Assembly (NCBI GenBank): GCA_965205275.1
Contig: CBDBGX010000001.1
Span: 1 to 64,000, forward strand
Length of the DNA: 64,000 nucleotides
DNA from: WTFY01 sp965205275
GTDB taxonomy: Bacteria > Pseudomonadota > Gammaproteobacteria > UBA4575
Reading direction: 5' to 3'
The notes under the pieces are model-generated. The model was not told the origin of the DNA. It saw only the letters and a program-made list of their open reading frames with translations, and did not search any database. Shown here in pieces: positions 17,166 through 25,335 of this stretch. The translations under genes were made by a program, and so were the position numbers. The number at the start of each line of letters is the position of its first letter. Position 1 is the stretch's first letter.

Positions 17166-18302
17166 ATGAAATTGATTGAACCGGCCTTCACTATTGGGGT
17201 TGAGGAAGAGTACCTGCTGGTGGACCTGGGCAGCAGAGACCTGGTTGCAGACCCGCCTCCGGAGTTGATGCAGGCCTGTGTACAGCGTTGTGGCGAGCAG
17301 GTGTCGCCGGAATTGATGCGGGCACAGATAGAAGTCGGCACACCGGTATGTGGCAATGTCAGCGAAGCAAGACATCATGTAAAAAGACTGCGTAATATTA
17401 TTGCTGAAGAAGCCGACAAATTTGGTTTTGCACCTGTTGCCGTTTCCTCACATCCCTTTGCCTCGTGGCAGGAACAGAAGCAGACTGCTCGTGATCGATA
17501 TTCAGCGCTCACCCGGGAGATGCAGGCCGCGGCACGCCGGATGCTGATTTGTGGCATGCATATTCATACAGGTATTGAAGACCGGGAACTCCGTATAGAT
17601 CTGATGAACCAGATGAGTTATTTCCTGCCTCATATTTTGGCATTATCCTGTTCGTCACCCTTCTGGGAAGGTGAAAACACCGGTCTGAAGTCTTATAGAT
17701 TGACGGTTGCCAATGATTTACCGCGTTCCGGATTACCCGAACAATTTGTCAGTTACGCCGAATACGAACGTCACGTGACGGTGTTGGTCGATGCGGGCAT
17801 TATCGAGGATGCCAGTATGATCTGGTGGGACTTGCGTCCCAGTGCCAGATTTCCGACTCTGGAAAACAGGGTCACCGATGTGGCGACCAACGTAAAACAT
17901 GCGGTGAGTCTGGTTGCGCTCAATGTGTGTCTGTTAAGGATGCTGTTTCGGACACGACAGAGAAATCAGAAGTGGCGTGTCTATGCCAATTTTCTGATCA
18001 ATGAAAACCGTTGGCGATCAATGCGTTATTCATACGAAGAAGGTCTTATTGATCTGGCGAAGGGTGAAATAGTGCCTTACAGTGACCTGCTTGAAGAGTT
18101 GATAGAATTCGTCAGGGAGGATGCAGATGTCCTTGACTGCCAGGAAGAAATTGAGAGTTTACGGGATATTCTGAGGGAGGGCACAAGCGCTCATAATCAG
18201 ATCAGGGTTTATGAGAATGCCGTAGCAAATGGCGCCAGCAGGGAAGAAGCATTGCGTAACGTGGTTGATTGGCTTATTGCAGAAACCGTAAACGGTATTT
18301 AG
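17166..18302 (+). CDS. Carboxylate-amine ligase, YbdK/GCS2 family
   Basis: The 378-residue product belongs to the GCS2 glutamate-cysteine-ligase-like family. The start motif is FTIGVEEEYLLVD, followed by QIEVGTPVC, FAPVAVSSHPFASWQ, MLICGMHIHTGIED, ILALSCSSPFWEGENTGLKSYR and IWWDLRPSARFPTLENRVTD. E. coli YbdK has weak gamma-glutamyl-cysteine ligase activity; the true amine substrate is unclear. The frame extends upstream to 16977, but only from 17166 does it resemble the family. It lies 25 bp upstream of the phosphofructokinase gene and is probably co-transcribed. Confidence 0.85.
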   Translation: MKLIEPAFTIGVEEEYLLVDLGSRDLVADPPPELMQACVQRCGEQVSPELMRAQIEVGTPVCGNVSEARHHVKRLRNIIAEEADKFGFAPVAVSSHPFASWQEQKQTARDRYSALTREMQAAARRMLICGMHIHTGIEDRELRIDLMNQMSYFLPHILALSCSSPFWEGENTGLKSYRLTVANDLPRSGLPEQFVSYAEYERHVTVLVDAGIIEDASMIWWDLRPSARFPTLENRVTDVATNVKHAVSLVALNVCLLRMLFRTRQRNQKWRVYANFLINENRWRSMRYSYEEGLIDLAKGEIVPYSDLLEELIEFVREDADVLDCQEEIESLRDILREGTSAHNQIRVYENAVANGASREEALRNVVDWLIAETVNGI

Positions 18303-18327
18303 GTGTATCACGGGCAAGAGAAGAGAA

Positions 18328-19620
18328 ATGGCAGCTGAAAATGTATTTTATGCCCAATCGGGAGGGGTTACCTCGGTCATCAATGCGACTGCCTGTGGCG
18401 TTATTGAAACAGCCCGCAGTAATAAAAAGATGTGTAAGGTGCTTGCCGGACGCAATGGCATTATCGGCGCGTTGGGTGAGGAATTGATCGATACGTCACT
18501 CGAATCGCCGCAAGCTGTTGCAGGGCTCAGACATACACCCGGCGGAGCATTTGGTTCCTGCCGCTACAAGCTCAAATCAATTGACAAAAATCTCGCTGAG
18601 TACCAGAGGCTGGTTGAAGTATTCCAGGCACATGACATAGGTTATTTCCTTTACAATGGTGGCGGCGATTCTCAGGATACTGCCCTCAAAGTCTCGCAGT
18701 TCAGTGCGGATATGGGGTATCCGATGATTTGTATCGGCATTCCCAAAACGGTGGATAATGATTTGCCGGTGACGGACAACTGTCCCGGATTCGGATCTGT
18801 GGCGAAATATGTTGCAGTATCCACTCTTGAAGCTGGTTTTGATGTGAAGTCCATGGCGGTCGGTAAAGAGTCTTCACCGGGTGGAGAGTCTTCAACCAGG
18901 GTCTTCCTGCTGGAGGTGATGGGTCGACATGCAGGATGGATCGCAGCGGCGGCTGGCATGGCCAGGGATCAGCGCAATGCGCCCCCCCATATCATTCTTT
19001 TCCCCGAGATACCTTTTGACCGCCAGGGATTCCTCAACAAGGTCAAAGATACGGTAGACAGTGAGGGATTTTGCGTCATCGTGGCATCAGAAGGTACACG
19101 CTATGAAGACGGAAGATTTGTCGCGGACGCCGGAGTCCAGGATGCTTTTGGCCACACCCAACTGGGAGGTGTAGCTCCGACACTGATTGACCTGATAAAG
19201 CAGGCACACGGTTACAAGTGTCACTGGTCAGTTGCGGATTACCTGCAACGGGCTGCCCGGCATGTTGCTTCTGCTACGGACGTGGAACAGGCCTACGCCG
19301 TTGGTAAAGCGGCGGTGGAGTTTGCCGCGTCGGGCAAAAACGCGGTGATGCCAACTATCGTCCGGCTGAAGGATAAACCCTATCAATGGGAAATCGGAGA
19401 AGTTCCCCTGGCCAGGGTGGCCAATGTAGAACGCAGGATGCCGCGGTCCTACATATCAAAAGACGGTTATGGCATAACCGGTGCCTGCCGTGCCTATCTT
19501 GAACCATTGATCAGTGGTGAAGATTCACCGCCATATCATAATGGGCTTCCGGCTTACGTTCGGTTGCAGAACAAGCTGGTGAGAAAGAAGCTGCCTGCCT
19601 TCCCACCCATGAGCCAGTAG
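18328..19620 (+). CDS. Pyrophosphate-dependent 6-phosphofructokinase
   Basis: PFP reversibly phosphorylates fructose 6-phosphate with PPi instead of ATP. Motifs: AQSGGVTSVINAT at the N terminus, YNGGGDSQDTALK (Asp in the phosphate-donor loop marks PPi use, where ATP enzymes have Gly), GIPKTVDNDLPVTDNCPGFGS (catalytic Asp; Lys that excludes ATP) and EVMGRHAGWIAAA (substrate). The length of 430 fits the group of about 400-residue PPi enzymes. It faces a membrane pyrophosphatase gene only 7 bp away, so both products act on the cellular PPi pool. Confidence 0.93.
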   Translation: MAAENVFYAQSGGVTSVINATACGVIETARSNKKMCKVLAGRNGIIGALGEELIDTSLESPQAVAGLRHTPGGAFGSCRYKLKSIDKNLAEYQRLVEVFQAHDIGYFLYNGGGDSQDTALKVSQFSADMGYPMICIGIPKTVDNDLPVTDNCPGFGSVAKYVAVSTLEAGFDVKSMAVGKESSPGGESSTRVFLLEVMGRHAGWIAAAAGMARDQRNAPPHIILFPEIPFDRQGFLNKVKDTVDSEGFCVIVASEGTRYEDGRFVADAGVQDAFGHTQLGGVAPTLIDLIKQAHGYKCHWSVADYLQRAARHVASATDVEQAYAVGKAAVEFAASGKNAVMPTIVRLKDKPYQWEIGEVPLARVANVERRMPRSYISKDGYGITGACRAYLEPLISGEDSPPYHNGLPAYVRLQNKLVRKKLPAFPPMSQ

Positions 19621-19627
19621 TCCTGAA

Positions 19628-21655
19628 TTAAAGAAGTGGCGCAATCACCAGACTGACGATTGCCATGACATTGATCAGAATGTTCATAGACGGTCCTGAT
19701 GTATCCTTGAACGGGTCCCCCACAGTGTCTCCGACAACGGCCGCTGCATGGACATCGGAACCCTTCCCGCCGAGATTACCCTTCTCGATATATTTCTTGG
19801 CGTTATCCCAGGCGCCACCGGCATTGGCCATCATCAAAGCGAGTAATACACAGCCAAGCAATGCACCGGCCAGCATGCCTCCGAGACTCTGTGCGCCCAG
19901 TCCAAAACCGACAACCGCCGGCATGGCTACCGCGATAACACCCGGCAGTATCATTTTCTTTAAGGCGGCATTGGTGGCAATTTCAATACATTTCGCATGA
20001 TCCGGATCAGCATTGCCTTCCATAAGCCCTTCGATTTCACGGAACTGCCGGCGAATTTCTTCAATCATTTCCATTGCGGCATCACCGACTGCCGTCATGG
20101 TGATGGAAGCGATGAGAAAAGGCAGAACGCCGCCGATAAAAATACCCACGAGTACTTTCGGATTGGACAACTCCAGGGAGAATGATGTGTCATTCACTGA
20201 CATGGTTTCTACGAAGGCAGCGATGATGGCGAGTGCGGCCAGTGCAGCAGCACCAATAGCAAAGCCTTTGCCAATAGCAGCAGTTGTATTACCGACTTCA
20301 TCCAGGCCATCGGTAATTGCACGAACATCTTTTCCAAGACCACCCATCTCGGCGATACCACCGGCGTTGTCAGCAACTGGTCCGTAGGCATCAAGCGCCA
20401 TGGTCATGCCGACGGTTGCCAGCATACCAACGGCTGCAATACCCACCCCGTACAATCCGGCGAATTCCGTAGAAAAATAAATAATGGCAGCGATTCCAAG
20501 GACAGGAATCACCACCGACTCCAGGCCGACAGCCAGACCCGTGATCATTAAGGTAGCTATACCGGTCTTGCCGGCCGTGGCGATTTTTACTACAGGCGCC
20601 TTGGCGGTGTAATACTGGGTGACCAGACCTATCAATATTCCGCCCAGGGCACCGGCGATAATGGAATACCAGATATTCCTGTCGATACCCATAAGGTCAG
20701 TCAGGAACCAGGCACCCGCGATCAGAAGAAGAGCTGATGTGTTATGGCCCATGTGCAAGGCTGTTTCCGCTGATTTGCCGGACAATACACGTACTACTAT
20801 GATGCCAAGAATGGAACAGAGGAGGCCAAGACTGGCCAATCCAAGAGGTAGGGCCATCAACGCTGCCTGACCGGTTTCCGGCGCCAGCGCTTCAATACCA
20901 AATGGTCCACTCATGACCAGTGTTGAGGCGATGGCGATAGTGGCTATCATGGATCCGCAATAAGACTCGAATATGTCAGATCCCATGCCGGCGATGTCAC
21001 CAACATTGTCACCAACGTTGTCCGCGATAACTCCGGGGTTTCGTGGGTCATCTTCGGGAATTCCAGCTTCTATTTTACCCACCAGGTCGGCTCCAACATC
21101 CGCACTCTTGGTAAAGATACCACCACCAACACGGGAGAATAACGCCACACTGGAGGCACCCATGCCGAATCCGTGAATCGCATGAGCTGTTTCGGGGTCA
21201 CCGCCAAAGAACCAGTATAAAAAACCAAGTCCAACAAGACCGAGTGAGGCAACGCAGAGACCCATGATGGAACCGCCGTAAAATGCCACTATCAGAGCGC
21301 CCGATTGACCATCTGCCTGTGCAGCAGTGGTTGTTCGCACATTGGCTTTGGTTGCTGAAAACATCCCCAGATATCCTGCTGCCGCAGAGGCGAATGCACC
21401 GACGGCAAACGACATTGCCGTATTCCAACCCAGTGGTGATATCAGAATGATGAGAAAGAGTGGTCCGGCGAACAGCAGCAGCATCAGATATTCGCGATGC
21501 ATGAACACCATGGCGCCCTCGTGGATAGCATCGGCGATTTTTTTGATTTTATCTTCACCTTCTGAATACCTGGTCATCAGAACATGGATCAAGAAGGCGC
21601 AAACCAGCCCCAGCAAGCCAATAAGGGGTGGCGACAAGTAAGTCAAGTTACTCAT
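19628..21655 (-). CDS. hppA: Membrane ion-pumping pyrophosphatase, K+-dependent type
   Basis: The 675-residue integral membrane PPase couples PPi hydrolysis to H+ or Na+ export. The substrate-binding signatures are GGGIFTKSADVGADLVGKIEAGIPEDDPRNP and ADNVGDNVGDIAGMGSD (long motif shown in two pieces), AYGPVADNAGGIAEM and GDTVGDPFKDTSGPSMN at the C terminus. The GNTTAAIGKG segment has Ala and Gly at the two positions that are Lys and Thr in K+-independent enzymes, so K+ stimulation is predicted. Pumped ion is not decided here. It is convergent with the PPi-phosphofructokinase. Confidence 0.94.
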   Translation of the reverse strand: MSNLTYLSPPLIGLLGLVCAFLIHVLMTRYSEGEDKIKKIADAIHEGAMVFMHREYLMLLLFAGPLFLIILISPLGWNTAMSFAVGAFASAAAGYLGMFSATKANVRTTTAAQADGQSGALIVAFYGGSIMGLCVASLGLVGLGFLYWFFGGDPETAHAIHGFGMGASSVALFSRVGGGIFTKSADVGADLVGKIEAGIPEDDPRNPGVIADNVGDNVGDIAGMGSDIFESYCGSMIATIAIASTLVMSGPFGIEALAPETGQAALMALPLGLASLGLLCSILGIIVVRVLSGKSAETALHMGHNTSALLLIAGAWFLTDLMGIDRNIWYSIIAGALGGILIGLVTQYYTAKAPVVKIATAGKTGIATLMITGLAVGLESVVIPVLGIAAIIYFSTEFAGLYGVGIAAVGMLATVGMTMALDAYGPVADNAGGIAEMGGLGKDVRAITDGLDEVGNTTAAIGKGFAIGAAALAALAIIAAFVETMSVNDTSFSLELSNPKVLVGIFIGGVLPFLIASITMTAVGDAAMEMIEEIRRQFREIEGLMEGNADPDHAKCIEIATNAALKKMILPGVIAVAMPAVVGFGLGAQSLGGMLAGALLGCVLLALMMANAGGAWDNAKKYIEKGNLGGKGSDVHAAAVVGDTVGDPFKDTSGPSMNILINVMAIVSLVIAPLL

Positions 21656-21799
21656 AAAGTCATTCCAGTTGGATTGTAATTCTTCGACAGCCTGATTTTG
21701 CAGGCGCGCTAATAGTACAGAAATTCAAACCATTAGAAAACAACTTGTGTTGGTAACGCTATCCCGGGGGACAGGATATGTCTGGTATATCTGTTTTGA

Positions 21800-22846
21800 T
21801 CAACCCTCTTCCAGCAGTCGACGCAGATCAATGATTGCAGCATTGGCCCTGGAAATGTGTGAACCCATCACCAGCGAATGATTTGCCATTATTCCCAGTC
21901 CGCTGCCGTTCAGGATGACCGGACTCCACAGGGTGTCCTGGGCAGGTTCCAGTTCCCTGATGATATGCTGCAAACTGATCAGGGCGTTTTTTTTCTGTAA
22001 AACTTCCTGAAAGTCTACCTCGACTGCACGTAACAGGTGAATCAGTGCCCAGGTGGTGCCTCTTGCTTCATAGAACACATCATCCAGTTCCATCCATGGT
22101 GTTTTCATATGAGAACTTTGTGCTGATTCCGTTGACTGGGTAGCGGCGCTGTCGCCGGCAAGTGCAGTATTGAGTTGATGCTTGCCCACGCTGGCACTCA
22201 GCCGTTGCGACAAACTTCCCAGTCTGGTTTCCACCTCGGAGAGCCATATTCCAAGGTTGTCTGCCCTGGCATAGAACTGGGCGTCAGGAGAGTCTTTGTC
22301 ACCCAATCGAATCAGGTAATCCTGCAGGCTTTCCATGCCTTTTTTGTATTCAGATTCAGTCGCCGGCAGTATCCAACTGTCATTATCGAAATAAAACTGG
22401 TTTTCCGTCGATACCAATGCAACATCTTCCGTCGATTGCGACTGGGAGCGTGACAGGTTATTTCGCAGAGTTCTGGCCATGTCGCGAACCTGGACAAGGA
22501 CACCGAATTCCCAATTTGGCACGTTATCCATCAATATACCGGGCGGCATGATGTCGTTAGTCAGATATCCTCCCCGCTTGTGCAGGAGCACATCAATGAG
22601 TTTGTGTACAGTCGCCGCTGTGGTACTTCCTGTGACTTTATGGACTTCGTTTTTCTGAAGCAGCGTTGTGGTGTTCTCGTTGATATCGAACAGGGCGGGT
22701 TCATCGTCCCAGATAAAACCGACGATTCCAATTATCACCAGCAGCAGAATCAGGATAATGCCTACTGTCTTGACGATGCTTGAAGTCGTCGTAGAAGTTT
22801 CCAGTTTGTCTGAAACTTTAGTCTTGATAGCTTCCACTATATCCAT
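21800..22846 (-). CDS. DUF2333 family membrane-anchored protein
   Basis: The 348-residue protein has a short cytoplasmic N terminus (about 24 residues, Ser/Thr rich), one transmembrane helix (VGIILILLLVIIGIVGFIW, about 28-47) and a large periplasmic region. GGYLTNDIMPPGILMDNVPNWEFGVL and DMARTLRNNLSRSQSQS fit the DUF2333 family of gammaproteobacterial envelope proteins, whose function is unknown. There is a Gln/Ser-rich low-complexity patch around residue 235. GGAGATTACC upstream of the ATG is a good ribosome site. Upstream lies repeat-rich DNA containing the likely promoter. Confidence 0.7.
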   Translation of the reverse strand: MDIVEAIKTKVSDKLETSTTTSSIVKTVGIILILLLVIIGIVGFIWDDEPALFDINENTTTLLQKNEVHKVTGSTTAATVHKLIDVLLHKRGGYLTNDIMPPGILMDNVPNWEFGVLVQVRDMARTLRNNLSRSQSQSTEDVALVSTENQFYFDNDSWILPATESEYKKGMESLQDYLIRLGDKDSPDAQFYARADNLGIWLSEVETRLGSLSQRLSASVGKHQLNTALAGDSAATQSTESAQSSHMKTPWMELDDVFYEARGTTWALIHLLRAVEVDFQEVLQKKNALISLQHIIRELEPAQDTLWSPVILNGSGLGIMANHSLVMGSHISRANAAIIDLRRLLEEG

Positions 22847-22879
22847 GGGTAATCTCCTGTTCAGGGAGTAGTTTACTCT

Positions 22880-22904
22880 ATTCGGGGGACAGTTTACTTA
22901 ATTC
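22880..22904 (+). repeat. ATTCGGGGGACAGTTTACTT repeat (RAYT-type), single copy
   Basis: This 25-base sequence is identical to copies at 63769-63793 and nearly so to those at 63801-63825 and 63962-64000. A degenerate copy (AGGGAGTAGTTTACTCT) precedes it at 22863. Such strings commonly flank REP-associated tyrosine transposase genes in gammaproteobacteria. Confidence 0.7.
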
Positions 22905-22913
22905 AGGGTGTTC

Positions 22914-23061
22914 GCAGATGGCTTTGGGGCATTCGTTTGCTCCAGCGTCTGCGCGTCCCTCCGGGATTCCCTCCACTTCCCCCGCAAGCCTGAAGTCTTG
23001 CTCCTCCAGCTCGGCGCTCCGACATTATGCTTGCGCAAATGAACACCCCAAAGCCATCTGC
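22914..23061. repeat. 148-bp palindromic element with 27-bp inverted arms
   Basis: The left arm (22914-22940, starting GCAGATGGCTTTGGGG) and right arm (23035-23061, ending CCCCAAAGCCATCTGC) are inverted repeats of 27 bases with three mismatches, enclosing 94 bp of GC-rich DNA. It sits directly after the RAYT-type repeat, and TTTGGGACAGATTCCA follows at about 23100. No reading frame is credible. It could be a MITE-like element or a long RNA hairpin between two minus-strand genes. Confidence 0.65.
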
Positions 23062-23115
23062 TGTGGGTCGAACTTTGTGTGTGTTTGTCGGGTATTGGTT
23101 TTGGGACAGATTCCA

Positions 23116-23790
23116 CTAATACTTTAAAATGATGTGTGGGGAAGGGTGGTATTCGAAGGTGGCACTGACTCTGTTATCGGAGGTCTGGTTGAGCTGTTGA
23201 TAAATCCATCTGCCCAGTGCGTCTGTAGCCGCCTTGATGACTACGGTAGCATTTAAATTTTGTATTTCTTTGGCGACCTCATGTAATTGTTCCAGGATCA
23301 GCTGGTTTCCAGCAATGAGATCAGAAGAATTCAGTGGGAATGAAACAGATTTTCTATTTTGCGAGTCTGTGATAAGTGATGTGACCGAGGGAATGCCAGG
23401 ATGTGTGTTATCTATGGATTTTGCCTTGTTCAGATAATCCGTTGCTTTTCGGATATTGTCGTTTCTGGCGTTAACAATTGCCCAATCCAGATATCTATCC
23501 ACGATATTGGCTATACCCTGTTCAGCCTCAATGTTCCCAGGGTGCAGGGACAATACCTGCAGATATTTCGAATAAGCATTGTCTTCGACCGGAGTTGTGA
23601 GGTAATTGCGGGCGAATGCTTCTTCCGCCTCGGAAAGTAACTGTCCTATCAACGGGTTTGTTACAATTTCCTCAACGGGTTCGGGTGGCGTGATAACATC
23701 AGTTTCTGTTACTTCCACAGTCACAGTAACAGAAGGTGTACACCCGGAGATGACTGAAAGGAACAGGAAAAGCTTAAAAGTGTCCGACAC
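23116..23790 (-). CDS. Predicted lipoprotein with TPR-like region
   Basis: The 224-residue product begins MSDTFKLFLFLSVISGC, a lipoprotein signal with ISGC as the lipobox. A Val/Thr/Pro-rich linker follows, then residues about 45-140 form helical, TPR-like repeats (EEAFARNYLTTPVEDNAYSKYLQVL, ATDYLNKAKSIDNTHPG). The last part (SVSFPLNSSDLIAGNQLILEQL, then NATVVIKAATDALGRWIYQQL) resembles the start of an OmpA-like peptidoglycan-binding fold but is too short to be sure. It is divergent from the DsbD-domain gene with 20 bp between them. Confidence 0.65.
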   Translation of the reverse strand: MSDTFKLFLFLSVISGCTPSVTVTVEVTETDVITPPEPVEEIVTNPLIGQLLSEAEEAFARNYLTTPVEDNAYSKYLQVLSLHPGNIEAEQGIANIVDRYLDWAIVNARNDNIRKATDYLNKAKSIDNTHPGIPSVTSLITDSQNRKSVSFPLNSSDLIAGNQLILEQLHEVAKEIQNLNATVVIKAATDALGRWIYQQLNQTSDNRVSATFEYHPSPHIILKY

Positions 23791-23810
23791 ACTGATAATC
23801 CGATTTTATC

Positions 23811-24257
23811 ATGATCCATAGTATGCCAAAACTCTTCTTCATTTGGGTGCTTTGCTGCGCGATAATGACCCCTGTAATTTTCGCCGATGAATTACTGAAA
23901 AAGCCATTGAGCCTCGAAAAAGACTCTGTGTTTCTGCCGGTTGAACAGGCATTCATACTGACTGTTGTAGAAGTTGACAATGAGGTTAAATTACACTGGC
24001 AAATAGCACCGGGATATTATCTTTACCGACAGCAATTATCCATGGAATTGTCTGGTGCTCACGGCGACCCTGTCATTCCCGCTGGTGTAGTAAAACATGA
24101 CGAATACTTTGGTGATGTGGAGGTGTATTTCAAGGAACTTACGGTTACTGTACCGGTAGAGGACGTGGTTGAGCAGCGTCATGTGTCAGTGACATACCAG
24201 GGTTGCGCCGAGGCTGGATTGTGTTATCCAAAGCAGAATCATGAGGTTTTGCTATAG
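23811..24257 (+). CDS. Stand-alone DsbD N-terminal (alpha) domain protein
   Basis: The 148-residue periplasmic protein has a signal peptide (LFFIWVLCCAIMTPVIFADE) and a DsbD alpha-type domain: VKLHWQIAPGYYLYRQQLSM, VVKHDEYFGDVEVYFKEL and the redox pair in YQGCAEAGLCYPKQ. In full-length DsbD this domain takes electrons from the membrane domain and reduces periplasmic partners. Here the protein stops right after the second Cys and no membrane domain follows, although in relatives full dsbD sits exactly here before aroQ. It is either a reduced form of dsbD or a domain served by a separate partner. The start may also be ATG 23823. Confidence 0.8.
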   Translation: MIHSMPKLFFIWVLCCAIMTPVIFADELLKKPLSLEKDSVFLPVEQAFILTVVEVDNEVKLHWQIAPGYYLYRQQLSMELSGAHGDPVIPAGVVKHDEYFGDVEVYFKELTVTVPVEDVVEQRHVSVTYQGCAEAGLCYPKQNHEVLL

Positions 24258-24355
24258 ATTTCCGGTTGCACTGGCCGGCAAGGAATGAGAGTATAAATTC
24301 TGTAAACTTCTTAAAAAGATGCCTAAAATGGCATTATTTTCAGGAAAAATGAAAA

Positions 24356-24799
24356 ATGTCCAAAATATTGGTACTACACGGTCCGAATTTGAATATGCTG
24401 GGTATAAGAGAACCAGATATGTACGGTTACGAGACGTTAGTGGGTATAAACGGGCAACTTGAAGGCAAAATTACAGCAGCTGGCCATGAGTTTGAAGCTT
24501 TCCAGTCGAATGCAGAGCATGAACTGGTTGATAAGGTACAATCTGCACAGGGAAACACTGCATTCATCATCATTAATCCAGGTGCCTTTACTCATACCAG
24601 TGTAGCCTTGCGGGATGCACTCACCGGTGTGTCCATTCCCTTTATCGAAGTGCACCTGTCGAATATATTCAAGCGTGAGGAATTTCGCAGACATTCATAT
24701 TTTACCGATGTGGCAGAGGGTTCAATTGTCGGTCTGGGTTCTCTTGGATATAGTCTGGCCGTAGAGGCAGCGCTGCAACATCTGTCGAAAAAGGTCTAG
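24356..24799 (+). CDS. aroQ: 3-dehydroquinate dehydratase, type II
   Basis: AroQ converts 3-dehydroquinate to 3-dehydroshikimate in aromatic amino acid synthesis. The 147-residue length and motifs are typical: LHGPNLNMLGIREPDMYG (catalytic Arg and Tyr), FQSNAEHELVDKVQ, IINPGAFTHTSVALRDAL, PFIEVHLSNIFKREEFRRHSYF (catalytic His, Arg). It sits upstream of accB as in Pseudomonas and relatives, with 113 bp between them. Confidence 0.96.
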   Translation: MSKILVLHGPNLNMLGIREPDMYGYETLVGINGQLEGKITAAGHEFEAFQSNAEHELVDKVQSAQGNTAFIIINPGAFTHTSVALRDALTGVSIPFIEVHLSNIFKREEFRRHSYFTDVAEGSIVGLGSLGYSLAVEAALQHLSKKV

Positions 24800-24912
24800 T
24801 CCAATATGATGATTTTCACATTGAGTTGTCGACATTTTAATCACGCTTCATAGAACAATATCTTGTACAGAAATCACTGGCACGATTTTATGGTTTCGCA
24901 AAGGAGTCGGGT

Positions 24913-25332
24913 ATGGACATAAGAAAAGTCAAAAAGCTCATCAATCTGATGGAAGAATCGAACCTTTTGGAAATTGAAATAAAGGAAGGTGAGCAGGCCG
25001 TCAGAATCTCACGGCAGACCACGACGTTTGTGCACTCCACAACAGCAGTTCAGGATCCTGTCCCCGCAGCGGAACCATCAGTGGAAAAAGCCACACGGGG
25101 GAAGATCGTAACGGCGCCGATGGTCGGTACTTTCTATCAGGCGCCATCTCCCGGGTCACCACCTTTTGTGGATGTTGGCGATCGGGTCAAGGTTGGTGAT
25201 GTGCTCTGCATAATAGAATCGATGAAAATGATGAATCAGATCAAATCGACATTTTCCGGAGTGGTGGAAGCGATTCTGGTTGAAAATGAATCATCGGTCG
25301 AATTTGACCAACCGATGTTTACCATTATCTGA
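24913..25332 (+). CDS. accB: Biotin carboxyl carrier protein of acetyl-CoA carboxylase
   Basis: The 139-residue carrier moves carboxyl groups between AccC and AccAD. The N-terminal MDIRKVKKLINLMEESNL and a Pro/Ala linker lead into the biotinyl domain (from about residue 62: KIVTAPMVGTFYQAPSPGS). The biotinylated Lys is in CIIESMKMMNQI (usually EAMKMMNQI). AGGAG precedes the ATG. It is 3 bp from accC, so the two are co-translated. Confidence 0.96.
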   Translation: MDIRKVKKLINLMEESNLLEIEIKEGEQAVRISRQTTTFVHSTTAVQDPVPAAEPSVEKATRGKIVTAPMVGTFYQAPSPGSPPFVDVGDRVKVGDVLCIIESMKMMNQIKSTFSGVVEAILVENESSVEFDQPMFTII

Positions 25333-25335
25333 GAG

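Noticed and set aside
22898..23116. 72-codon frames in the palindromic element
   Set aside because: Produced by the inverted-repeat DNA; no ribosome site, no conserved pattern.
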